A stretch of 64,000 nucleotides of DNA from Bidens hawaiensis. Taxonomy: Eukaryota > Streptophyta > Magnoliopsida > Asterales > Asteraceae. The DNA lies in the NCBI GenBank assembly GCA_021521415.1, contig JAIQDT010000233.1, forward strand, positions 2,294,001 to 2,358,000, written 5' to 3'. Made by a program: the position numbers and the translations under genes. Numbering within the stretch: position 1 is the first letter of the stretch; each line of letters starts with the position of its first letter. Below the pieces are notes generated by a model. It was not told the origin of the DNA. It saw only the letters and a list, made by a program, of their open reading frames with translations, and made no database searches. Positions 1-9,965 of the stretch are shown piece after piece.

Positions 1-10
1 CCTCCTCCTT

Positions 11-337
11 TTACCGGAACCACCCCCCATTAGCGGTTTTAATATGATTAATTTTCGGTTTAGATTTTGAAATTATGTCGGAGGGATCGAAAGTCATGGT
101 GTCAGTAGCACCGCAATCAAATATCCACGATTTACTAATTTTTGTACATGTTTCGGCCATATTGATTTCCCCTGTAATTTTATTTGTGCTATTTTTGTCA
201 AAAACAGAATCCTCGGGGGCTTTAGTGTTACTAGTTTTAAAATTATGGCATGTGTCTAAAATATTGGATATTTTAGAGGGGGTTTTAGAAGTAATAAGTT
301 CTTCAGGGGGGGGGGGGGGGACTTCTAACAATTGCAA
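11..337 (-). pseudogene. Copia polyprotein fragment, protease region
   Basis: This is a reading frame of about 108 codons. Near its C-terminus is the sequence SWIFDCGATDTMTFDPSDI, which matches the aspartic-protease region of plant copia polyproteins (active-site Asp in D-C/S-G-A). A proline run (VPPPPPEE) is encoded by a run of 14 G on the plus strand near 307-320 and is prone to slippage. Only the segment before and including the protease motif is present. Integrase, reverse transcriptase and RNase H are not in the window. The family assignment is clear from the motif; the clade is not. Confidence 0.75.
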
Positions 338-588
338 AATTATAGGGTCTATAAAATTATAACTACAAATAAGGGGGTTTGAGATGGGTTTCTCAAACCC
401 GTTACCTGAGAGAGCGGCACAATCATGCTGTTGATTTAGGGCTCCATCTCCGGCGAATCATCTAGTATCACTTTAGTAATCTCTTATTTCTAGAGTTCCG
501 ACTGTGGCGGCGCTTATTTCCAGATTTTCGGTAGCGGCGGCTTTTGCCCCTCCTCGGTTTCTTTTTCTGTGTTCGTAATGACATCTTT

Positions 589-660
589 CTTGTCCTGGAT
601 CTTCGTCTTCACGTTGTTGATCGTGTCGGTGGACTCCACCTCCAACGTGATTGTTTTGCC
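589..660 (-). pseudogene. Ubiquitin-coding fragment captured in copia remnant
   Basis: On the minus strand these 24 codons read GKTITLEVESTDTIN followed by NVKTKIQDK. This matches ubiquitin residues 10-33, with substitutions at 20 (S to T), 24 (D to N) and 28 (A to T). The match starts and stops abruptly. Upstream codons do not resemble ubiquitin residues 1-9, and downstream codons diverge after K33. The fragment lies between the element's PBS (907-923) and its pol remnant, the place normally occupied by gag. It is therefore probably a host-gene fragment picked up by the retrotransposon. It lacks the C-terminal Gly-Gly and cannot act as ubiquitin. Confidence 0.8.
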
Positions 661-906
661 CTTTAGGGTTTGGTTTTGGGGTTTGATGTTGGCTGTTTTG
701 GTATTCTAATGTGAGTCATCGCTACTATTTTTCTCGATCATGGTGTTTTGATTTTGACAGGGTATGATGGATTTTGATGGTGTTTTGATGGATTTTGATG
801 TTGGCTGAGATTGTTTTGTCTTGGGGTTTTGATTTTTATAGGGGCTGGATGGATTTGAGAAAGAGGTAGACTAACGTTTTTTAGCAGGTTGGTCCTAAGA
901 CCGTAA

Positions 907-923
907 GCTCTGCTTTGATACCA
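907..923 (-). other. Primer-binding site (initiator tRNA-Met type)
   Basis: The minus strand reads TGGTATCAAAGCAGAGC directly inside the LTR. The usual plant PBS is TGGTATCAGAGC, so this is a one-base variant followed by a repeated AGAGC. It fixes the inner boundary of the LTR at 924 and the minus-strand orientation. Confidence 0.75.
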
Positions 924-1146
924 TGTAAAAGAATGGAAATCTGAATAAACTTTTATTGATTGTATTATTTCTACAGAGAAGAAAAACTAACTCTTAAATA
1001 CTTAAAACTCTTGTTCTTTTGAAAATAGAAATAAAAAGGAAAAGAAATCCTTGATTTTAACACTCCAACGGTCCAAAGTTGACTTGTGATCTTTGCATAT
1101 TTAGAGTCACTAAATAGGTAGAGGATGTGAATAATGATCTCTAACA
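924..1146 (-). repeat. Copia 5' LTR, 223 bp
   Basis: On the minus strand the LTR begins TGTTAGAGATCATT at 1146 and ends TTACA at 924, immediately before the PBS. The TG...CA ends and short length fit copia elements. The partner LTR is outside the window, so no target duplication could be checked. Confidence 0.7.
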
Positions 1147-2126
1147 TGTTTGTTTTATTATTTTTCTAACATTTCCATGCTCTTGATCTTATACATATAC
1201 TTATATATGTTTGTCTTACTTATATTCTCATGTGACATCTATACTAATATTGAGCGTCAGAGATTGGTCAAGAAACCCCAATCTTCTGCCCGTTTTCTAA
1301 GAGTTCTTTCATGTTTCCAGAGGAATCCAAGGTGACAAACCAACAATCCCATAGATGTATACGTCCCTTCTCATTATTTTTTGTAGCAACAAATTATAAA
1401 TTATGTGTTTTATATATATTATATAAAGATGTATTATAGTTGGAATAAATTACACACTACACCATATGATAAATAATAATTATATTTTTGAAGCTTCATA
1501 AATCTCTACATATTTCTTTCTATGCAACATATGTAGTTTTATTTGAAAATTTACCTCCACTATTGAAATTGAGTAGTTTAACTTTGTCTCTGCTTTTAAA
1601 ATTTTGATAGCACAACATGCAGATAAACATGACTTAACACGGGTTCTTTCAAATATAAGCTAACCCTCGATAGTGATTGGCCTTCTCTTTTATTAATTTT
1701 CATTGAAAATAAACACACTTGACGATTATCAAACTCACATGATATTATAAGACCATGCGTTGTGATAAGGGGAGAATTGGAGGTGGGGGGGGGGGGGGGG
1801 CACGTGGCACCCAATCGGCAAGAAGATGGATTGTATTTTAGTGGTGTAGTGGTGTGAGAGAAATTCAGGAGAGAGGTGTCACAATTTTACTGGTTATGTA
1901 GATACAAAATTAATAAAATTGAGGTGAGCCCCCAATCTCCTTAACAATTTCACCGAGAAATATTTCTCCATCATCCACTTTTTGGTCCACTTCTCAGAAA
2001 AGAGGGGGGTTCCTCCCCAATCTCCCTCACTATATGCACACATCTTAAAACTACTTTAATTCATTGACCAATTTAAAAGTTAAACGAAAGTTCATTTACT
2101 TGAACTTGTTATACAAACTTCAATTT
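1147..2126. other. Intergenic DNA, nothing recognised
   Basis: No gene is supported here. There is a run of about 17 G near 1784-1800 and AT-rich sequence. A short plus-strand reading frame ending at 1335 is rich in Arg and Lys in its last 25 codons and might be a stray exon, but I do not recognise it. Two G-rich stretches, near 1780 and 2010, look like simple repeats. Confidence 0.4.
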
Positions 2127-2447
2127 CTAGAAAACGTTTACAATAAAGTGGCAGGCAAACGGGAAACAAGCTGCGCCGCTACCCCTTTTGAATAGCAAAG
2201 CCAATCCTACTAAAACGAAGCTTTGAGACCTAGAAGTTGAAGAGGTTCCATGTACGACACGCTGAACCCTAATCAAAAAATTTACAGCCTCTAGGGCTAG
2301 GAAACCAAATGTATCAAAAGCAAATGGGAGAATAACATGTTGATTCTTTAAACAAGCTTTCTCGTGTTTAAAAACTTTGTTTGATTCAGCCTTCAACGTA
2401 GCCTGACCCACAACAAACCCACGGTCCCTGAGCCCAACAAGTGGAGA
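2127..2447 (-). pseudogene. LINE-like reverse transcriptase pseudogene, C-terminal part
   Basis: This is the C-terminal continuation of the protein remnant at 5212-6172. The minus strand encodes SPLVGLRDRGFVVGQATLKAESN and then a stretch with HEKACLKNQHVILPFAFDT. I recognise the pattern from a repetitive plant protein family usually annotated as a reverse-transcriptase-domain protein of LINE type. The junction falls inside the motif DLTGVSPLVGL, which is cut by the solo LTR between 2447 and 5212. The stop near 2127 ends the frame. Confidence 0.55.
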
Positions 2448-5211
2448 TGTCACACCCCGACCAAAGCCGGTGGAACACGCCGGGGTGCAACCGATTACCC
2501 AAATACACAAGACACTATTTAAAGTGACAATATTTAATCAACTCATTTTATTTCATTAATCAATAAACAAACACATCGCGTTCATATAAACAAATTTGAA
2601 AACAAGTAGTAATCATATTGTTCGTTTTACTAATATCCTAATAGTCTTGGTAACGTTTTTCATCAAGTCCTCGAGTCAACAAAAGTCAAACCTGTAACAT
2701 TTCATAAAATAAAGTTTGTCAACACAAAGGTTGGTGAGCAATTCATAAGTTTGAGAATATAAGTATATAGTAATAAAAAGCCACAAAACTTGTATACAAA
2801 ACAATAAATAAAAACTGTAAACTTGGATAAAATAGTTATCGCTAACCAAGTTAGCGACACCTAGCTAAAAGGGGATGCCAAATAGTCTAGGATTTTATTG
2901 ACAAACACATTAGCACCACCTAGCTACAAGAGGTTGCCAAGTAGTCTAGGATTTTATAGTTATCGTTAATTACATTACGTTAACGACACCTTGCCATGAG
3001 GGGTTGCCAAATGGTCTAGGATTTATAGTTCCACCATCCAAAAGCGATAAACACATAAGCATGTAAGCATAGAACACCAAATCGAGCAATTATTTAAGTA
3101 AAGTATACAATCACGTTTGTGGGTTTAAAGATTCAAGTAAATAAAGCATTTAGTTTGATAAGTATGAAATGTCACCCCAAAACGAAAGATGGAAAACGGG
3201 GTATGAAAGTACTCACATCGATTGACGAATTGAGAAACTAATAGATAAATAAATGAAGCTCGAACGGTAAACGAACAGATCCGACTTGAAAGCTAATTGA
3301 AAAAGAATAAATAATATATTAATGAACTTGAACTTTAGTTGAAACTACATTGAAACGTTGAACGAGAAGGTTCGGTTGTTAGTCGGGGTACCGGTTAATT
3401 TGTTAACGATTAGGGACTCGTACTTAATTGATAATTTAGAATAAAATGATATTATTTTATGGGGCTTTTAAATAACTAAACCAATATTAAATAGAAACAA
3501 GACGGGTTTAATTCAAGAGTTTGGTTTTAAAAAATGAATATATAATAAAGCTTATAATGATGTTATTAATGATAAGATAGTAATGATAATATTAATTTTA
3601 AAAAGATATGTTGGATATATATATATATATACATACATATATATATATATATATATAGATATATAAGATAATGATGTTAATAATAATAACAATAATTATT
3701 TTTAATAATATTAATATAGTATAATAATTATAACAATAATTATTATTAATAATACTAATATTAATAGCTATAGAATAGAAATTTTGGTATTAATTATAAT
3801 GTTGATAATAATAATAATAATAATAATAAATAATATTGATAGTAATAACGATACCATACTCGATGTTGGTTCGATTTTTAAACGAGTTCAAAAAATAAAT
3901 ATAATAATATTATTGTTAATAATTAATGATAAAAATATGATTTTAATACATAGTAATAATTTGGTATTTATTAATAATAATAACTTTAATATTTATAAGA
4001 ATAATGATAATAATAATATTAGTAATGAATACATATAATAATAAGTTAAACATAATAATACTAATAATAATCTTTAAGTAGTAATATTAGTATTAATAGT
4101 AATAAAAATTTTTGTTAAGTACACAAAAATAACACCGAAACCGGTCTAGGATGAGACTTGAACCCGTGACCTCTCGTTTAATAACTAACGTACAAATCAA
4201 CCGAACCAAAATAACGATTGTTAAATAAACCCATAATTAAACCCAAAATTGTTAAGTTACCTATTAGGTGTTCACGAGTCGTCGGAGGAAGGTTGTCGGA
4301 GACGTGGTGGGTCACCGGAGCCAATTCCGTCCGCCGGAGGTGCGCTGGAAAATCAAATCAGAGAAAGAGAGAGAGAGACGCTGGGAGAGAGAGAGAGAGA
4401 GAGAGAGCCGAGAGAGGTGAGAGATCCGAGAGAGGTGAGAAAGCTGAGAGAGCAGAGAGAGGTGAGAGAGTCGAGAGATGTGAGAAAGACGGAGTGAGAC
4501 GACAGTACACCGGTGGCCGGTTTTCCGGTCACCGGAAAAACGCGTAGAGAGAGAGACGTTGCCGGAAAGAAGAAACGAGGGAGAGAAGGAGGGTTCGGTG
4601 GTGGTGTGTTCGCCGGAAAACGGGGGAGGAGGGTTATAGGGTTACCGGAGATCGATTCCGGTCTTTTTGCAGGAAAAACGTGTCCGCCTGAAACGGCCTG
4701 GGGGGTGTCGGCTGAGTTAGATGAGTTAGGGTTAGGGTTTGTGGTGGTGCTTCGGAGGTCGGTGGTGGTGTCGTCGGTCGCCGGAAACGGCGCCGGAAAT
4801 CGGTCGCCAGAAATCGGCTAAGGAGGGAAGTGGTGGCTGGTTATATGAGATTAGGGTTAGGGTTTTTGTTCATTATATATGCATAACATATTTTCAAAAA
4901 TGGCCCCTCAAGTTTGGTATTTAGTTTATAATGATTTAAAACTTGTATAACTTTAAAGAAATCCACTTTAGTCCCTAAAGTTTATTTAACCGAGCTTATA
5001 AACTATAAATAACTGTACTTTGACAAACCTAGCACACGCTAGAGTTATATTATCAATGATTTGATAAATTTTCGGTTCGGATTTACAAGCTTAACCAAAA
5101 TTACGAAGAATAAATTATTAAATAAAACGCGAATAACAAACAAAATAGACATGTTACAAAATGATTACAAAAATATATATAAAACGAGACCCTAAATTGA
5201 CGAATGTCACA
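2448..5211 (-). repeat. Solo LTR of a Ty3/gypsy element, 2764 bp
   Basis: The plus strand reads TGTCACACCCC at 2448 and ends GTCACA at 5211, giving TG...CA termini (on the minus strand TGTGACA...TGTGACA). It is flanked by the exact 5-bp duplication GGAGA at 2443-2447 and 5212-5216. There is no PBS, polypurine tract or coding region, so it is a solo LTR left by recombination between two LTRs. Inside are AT-rich microsatellites (3530-4110, with a TA tract near 3621-3656), a GA-rich tract (4363-4470) and a GC-rich segment (4260-4830) that would be the transcribed leader on the minus strand. Confidence 0.85.
3530..4110. repeat. AT-rich TAA/TA microsatellite field in the solo LTR
   Basis: This is a nearly pure A/T stretch dominated by TAA and AAT triplets, with a TA dinucleotide tract around 3621-3656. 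It explains the spurious Asn/Ile-rich reading frames here. It belongs to the solo LTR and carries no gene. Confidence 0.85.
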
Positions 5212-6172
5212 GGAGACACTCCTGTAAGATCCACACAAGCGTGTTTCCCCTTGCCACCCGAACACAAGAATATCAGCTGATTGTAAAGTAGACCTCCCTT
5301 AAAGAGAATCCGTGAGAAAGTTAACAGGGGCCTCCTTTTTAGCAGAAATCCCCGCCCGTTTAAGAATATCACACAAAACATCCCTAACCAAATCATGTCT
5401 GTACTTAAAGCCAAGCAATTCTTTGCAATGCACCGCATAGTCTCCAAAAGAATCCAAACAGACCTTGCGACAAATTGGGCAAGGCTCATCAGTCGGGAGC
5501 ATCGGTATCATTAACCGGTACTTAAGAATAGCCCGATACTCCAAACCCGACATATGTTGCCCCAATCCTACAATGGGGATGGCCGTTAGAAAATCCTGAG
5601 CTCGAGGAGCCCGAAGGCATTCAAACATCGCCTTTTGGCGAGGGGATAGATTAAACTTCACTTCAAAACTTTGGACGATTCCACTAAATAAGGCACTCGC
5701 CACAACATGTTGGGCCTTAGGGGGGGGGGTGTCCTTATTAGAGAACCCGCTAAGATCAAAATCTGGAAGTGAAGTACGTAAACAATCCATCGCACACCCA
5801 TAATCAGAGTCCAACCCATAAATATCACAACCCTGAAGAATATGGTCTTGCAAACACCACGGTTATGCTCTCGAAGCCACAAAAGCATATGTGAATACAT
5901 CCTCGGCCGAAGATAGACCCAACCCCCCAAAACGGGTTGGAAGTGACGTCAACCTTCATTGGAGATCCCCAAAGAACGGACCCCCACAAACCACGATGTC
6001 CTCAATCTCCCTTCGAAGGCCATTGTCAAATATAGAAACAACTTCCCCCACATACATAGGTTGGCACGTTCTCAAACCGAACAAAAGCTTTGTGACTCCC
6101 ATACATGAGCGAAGCAAAAGAAGCTCTCATTGAGGATCCCAGAGTCTTGGGAGACGGCTCATCAGTTCCACA
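5212..6172 (-). pseudogene. LINE-like reverse transcriptase pseudogene, upstream part
   Basis: The minus strand encodes, with several in-frame stops, ELLLLRSCMGVTKLLFGLRT, then a region ending in GGLGLSSAEDVFTYAFVASR. Then follows an open stretch (5299-5853) with a Cys/His motif, CPICRK...DSFGDYAVHC, and GFKYRHDLVRDVLCDI. The series matches the C-terminal half of a repetitive plant protein family related to LINE reverse transcriptases. I do not see the catalytic Y-x-D-D. The copy is 5'-truncated near 6172 and interrupted at 5212 by the solo LTR; its frame continues at 2447. It is a dead copy. Confidence 0.6.
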
Positions 6173-7570
6173 ACGCTAGATGCCCTTTTCATAACCAAAC
6201 TGCTGATAAACCCCGCATCCCGGCTTACATTATTCCATAGCCAAACTGCTGATAAACCAGTTGAAAAAACAAGTAAAAATTACATTATTCCATCTTCTTA
6301 GATTAAATATAATCTAATCATGCCTAGTATGGTGTTTAGGATTCCTTATTTCAACCTCCTCAAAAAGTCACAAAATTATCTATACATCTATACATTACAT
6401 ATAAAGCATATTTGATGGGCAAGGTTGTAATTTAACCCATTTAAGACGCCACGCCGTTAAATTTAATTCACGACGTCTTACAATTCATCTCAGGCGATAA
6501 GTTACAATTCATCTCCGGCTAACATTCAATGGCAGTCAATGTGAAACCAATTCAAATGAACGGTTATGCAATTAATTGATTTATTGTGCATCATAATACT
6601 TACTTGATTGATGAATTGAACGATTCATTATCATATCAATCTCATCCACTGCTGCTTATTTTCAATATAAAACACGATGACAGAGAGATTGACCGATGAT
6701 GATGGGCCTAAAAGTCCGGCATAAGCCATTCTGGTCACACCAGGTACATTATAGACTTTTAGGTTTCTGATTTCTAATAGTGCTATTTCGTGCTATTTGA
6801 TTAATTTGGTGTCTCTTGTTACTTGGAGAACGGTTTCAATTAGGGTTTTAAATTGACACATGGTCTCCTATGATATATATTCAAGGCTCTGGCTCGGTCT
6901 TTTAATTTGTTAATTGAAGATTGTTATGACTGACTTATGATTTGTTATCATGTGATGGTTTTGTACTTGGTCGTTCTACAACATGCTCTTCATAGGGGGG
7001 TTCCTACAGATCACCAGTTAAAGCGCCACTGAGGTAAAATATTCCTTTACTTATCATGTAATTTTAGTGTTTTGTTATATATATTCATGGACAAAACCAT
7101 AATATTCTTCTAATTACATTTTCTTTTTTTTATGTTACTGTCAGCAAATCCGTACATGTTAATACAAACTCAGTTGTATTTCTTGTCACATGTACATGTT
7201 GGAAGTTTTATAACTTACTTTTTATGTTGCATTTCACATATAATTAATGGTTGTAGTAGATTTACACTTATTACACATCTTTCATGTTACAGTTCTCTTT
7301 TTGTTCATGATAATGAACTCCCACCAATGCCACCATGTTTCCTGGTAATTATACACAAAAACTATTGTATAATTACCGATCATATTTAATCATCTTTCAT
7401 ATTTAATTACCGAATAAAGTATTATACACCACTTATTACATCTTTCACGTTACAGTTCTCATATTTCATGATAGTGAACTCTCACCATGTTTCATGGTTG
7501 TACTATTTTATGCAATTGCAGCTTACGATCTCCTCGGTCTCAGGCACAAGACAATGCAGTTGTAGCTAAC
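6173..7570. other. Intergenic DNA with possible stray exons
   Basis: No gene is firmly supported. A plus-strand ATG run at about 6699 opens a 16-codon frame that ends at a GTACAT donor-like site. Short segments near 7010 and 7521 have acceptor-like and donor-like flanks. They do not assemble into a recognisable protein. The motif CTCCTCGGTC appears twice near 7530 and 7575 and leads into the tandem array that follows. Confidence 0.3.
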
Positions 7571-8012
7571 GGTCTCCTCGGTCATACAAGTTGTGGTTGA
7601 AAACACCACCTGCGGTAATACGTACTATTTTGAAAATTATTCTTGCAAGTTTTCTTATGGTTCTATTAAAAACTAAAACCAAAATGAAACAAAAAAACTT
7701 GAGAAAATCAGTTGCATCTGAAGGTCTCCTCGGTCATACAAGTTGTGGTTGAAAACACCACCTTCGGTAATACGTACTATTTTGAATATTATTCTTGCAA
7801 GTTTTCTTATGGTTCTATTAAAAACTAAAACCAAAATGAAACAAAAAAACTTGAGAAAATCAGTTGCATCTGACGGTCTCCTCGGTCATACAAGTTGTGG
7901 TTGAAAACACCACCTTCAGTAATAAGTACTATTTTGAATATTATTCTTGCAAGTTTTCTTATGGTTTCATTAACAACTAAAACCAAAATGAAACAAAAAA
8001 ACTTAAGAAAAT
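7571..8012 (+). repeat. 152-bp tandem repeat, three copies
   Basis: Units start at 7571, 7723 and 7875, each opening with GGTCTCCTCGGTCATACAAG. The third is truncated near 8012. Each unit has a roughly 45-bp GC-balanced head ending in a donor-like GGTAATA, then an AT-rich part ending in an A-rich tail with AAATGAAACAAAAAAACTT. The regular spacing and near identity show recent tandem duplication. Whether the head is an exon is unknown. Confidence 0.8.
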
Positions 8013-8480
8013 CAACCCAAAATGAAACAAAAACACTTTATATGAAAATAAAACCCAAAATGAAACCAAAAATGAATAAACTAAAATCAAACTGAAATTG
8101 AAATTGAAATTGAAATAAAAAACCGAAATTGAACTTACAAACCGAATCCAAAAACCAGAAAAACTGAAATCGAACCAAAACCAGCAACTAAAAAAATTGC
8201 ATTGAAACCAAACCAAACACTGAAACAGCCGAAATAAAAAACTGAGCAAACTGAAATTGAAACAAAAAGAAACGAAACCAAACACTAAAACAGCCGAAAT
8301 AAAAAACTGAGCAAACTGAAATTGAAACAAAAAGAAACGAAACCAAACACTAAAACAGCCGAAATAAAAAACTGCGCAAACTGAAACCGAAACAAAAAAC
8401 CAAATTCGAAACCTAAAAAAACTGAAACTGTAATGAATCAAAAAACCAAAATAATATCGAAACTAAAACCATAACCAAAT
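8013..8480 (+). repeat. A-rich minisatellite with a 65-bp unit
   Basis: The sequence is built from variants of AAACTGAAATTGAAACC. In the middle a 65-bp unit beginning CAGCCGAAATAAAAAACTG repeats at 8226, 8291 and 8356. It continues the A-rich tails of the preceding array and codes for nothing convincing. The long antisense frame over it is low-complexity Phe/Ser. Confidence 0.8.
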
Positions 8481-8512
8481 AAACTGCACTCATGTTAAGA
8501 TTCATTGTCCCC

Positions 8513-8538
8513 GCCGTGTAGCTCAGTTGGTTAAGGAG
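8513..8538 (+). other. tRNA-like A-box fragment
   Basis: The sequence GTGTAGCTCAGTTGGTTAAG resembles the 5' D-arm half of a tRNA, including the Pol III A box. No anticodon arm or B box follows, so this is not a tRNA gene. It may be a truncated SINE head or a tRNA fragment. Confidence 0.4.
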
Positions 8539-8555
8539 GCGTAAGACTTGGAAAA

Positions 8556-9945
8556 ATGTTAATATTCATTAGTACTTTGGTCAAGGCTGCTAAAATGATT
8601 TTAAATTTGACTTTTTGTATAGTACTCGTATTGGGTACTTCACATTTTGTTCAAACAACAGTGTCTCGACTGCTACTAATTGCAGTTGGTGCTGGTGTGT
8701 GTTTAGTTGTAAATATTTTTGTGTATCCCATTTGGGCTGGTGAAGATCAGCATAAACTAGATGTCAAGAATTTTAGGGGCGTTGCGACTTCTTTAAAAGG
8801 TAATATAACGTTTTTTGTGTCTGCGTGTTTAGATTATTTTGTAGTTTTGTTAATATTCTTAATGTTTTTTATAGGTTGCGTTAATAAATACCTTTAGCAT
8901 TTTGGATATGAAAGGATACCTTCGAAAATACTTGTGTATCAAGCGTCCGATGACCCTCTTTATAGTGGTTATCGGTTAGCAGTATAGTCAACAAGTCAAG
9001 AAGATGCGTTGGTACGCTTTTCTTTTTCTTTTTATATATATTGTTATAAAGACATATGTCAATAAATAGTGATCAATTTTCACCATTGTTCTTCCTTGAT
9101 CACTCAATTAGCTTTTTTAGAAAGTTTAGCTTTTATTTAAATGTTGTAAACATTTTTTTGAAAATTGACGGTTTGGTCTTATCTTTTATTAAAAAAATCG
9201 TGTTTTGGGTTTTGATTTTGCTGTTAGCCAAAAACTGAAAACCGATCTTAAGTAATTTAAGAGATTAATAAATGATGTAGCCCAACAAATTTAGGTTCAA
9301 ATGCTTAATAATTAATTAATCATTAGTTAGAAAAATAATTTAGGGCCAAATTCATTGTTTTGGGTTATTTTAGCCCAAAATTTTCAATCCTAAATGGTAA
9401 AAGCGAAAATAAAATTTCTGGTATTTATTCGGTTTGACCCCAGAACCGACCCAACATGACTCTTAGTGTGTGTGTGTATATATATATATATACACATACT
9501 TAACTAGGAAATGTCATTAGTGAGTCTTTTAACATGTTTCATTTTCATTTTACAGATGCGTTTTGCGGTTTGGGAACCGCCACACAAGAGTTACAAAATG
9601 TTAAACTATCCTTAGAGTAATTATGTTAAAGTTAGCGGTGCACTTAAACATTGTGCTTTTATGGTCATGGAAATGCATGGTTGTATACTCACAGAAATTC
9701 AAGTACTTATTAAACTTTTTTCCTTATTTTTGTTTTTATTGACATGGCAATCCTTAATTTTTTTTGCTGACATGGCAATCCTCAATAGGCACCAGCTGAA
9801 GTGATGCACTAAGAAACATGTTCAAAAACGAGATCCAAAAAGTAGGAACCAAAGGCGCAAAAATACTGTGCGAGCTAGATAATAAAGTCGAAAAGATAAA
9901 TCCCGATATCAACTTACCGGAAAAAGTGCACGATGTGACGTACAC
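8556..9945 (+). pseudogene. Aluminium-activated malate transporter (ALMT) pseudogene
   Basis: ALMT proteins are plant anion channels of the plasma membrane or tonoplast. Four decayed exons lie in the right order. Exon a (to 8799) encodes LLLIAVGAGVCLVVNIF, YPIWAGED and KNFRGVATSLK. Exon b (8875-9011) encodes GCVNKYL, YERIPSKILVYQASDDPLYS and STSQEDAL. Exon c (9556-9702) encodes [26 protein letters not shown] and GCILTEIQ. Exon d (from 9789) encodes APAE, QKVGTKGAKI and ELDNKVEKI. GT-AG introns separate them (8800-8874, 9012-9555, 9703-9788). In-frame stops at 8896-8898, near 8985, after MLNYP in exon c, and after the VMH codons at the start of exon d show it is dead. The N-terminal transmembrane exons and the C-terminus are missing. 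It was probably cut by the neighbouring repeats. Confidence 0.85.
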
Positions 9946-9965
9946 CTGGCTAAAAATTAGCATAA

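Larger units (their letters stand above)
1..1146 (-). mobile_element. Ty1/copia retrotransposon remnant, 5' end
   Basis: This is a minus-strand copia element that enters from the left edge. Read on the minus strand, it has a short LTR (924-1146), a primer-binding site (907-923), a leader, and then a pol fragment (11-337). A normal gag with its zinc knuckle is missing between PBS and pol. Instead there is a short stop-ridden leader reading frame and a ubiquitin-like stretch (589-660). The rest of pol and the second LTR would lie outside the window. It is decayed and cannot be autonomous as seen here. Confidence 0.75.

Noticed and set aside
1150..1335. Plus-strand frame ending in an Arg/Lys-rich stretch, possible exon
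   Set aside because: No recognisable domain, and the first half is AT-rich filler. Splice sites could not be placed convincingly.
3784..4038. Asn/Ile-rich reading frame
   Set aside because: It is a translation of TAA/AAT microsatellite DNA inside the solo LTR.
4218..4924. Overlapping plus-strand frames rich in Glu, Arg and Gly
   Set aside because: They come from GA repeats and a GC-rich leader within the solo LTR and have no conserved motif.
7571..8400. Possible CRISPR-like array
   Set aside because: Repeats are directly adjacent 152-bp and 65-bp units without unique spacers, in a plant genome.
7977..8441. 154-codon Phe/Ser-rich minus-strand frame
   Set aside because: It is the antisense of an A-rich minisatellite, with no composition typical of a membrane protein and no motif.
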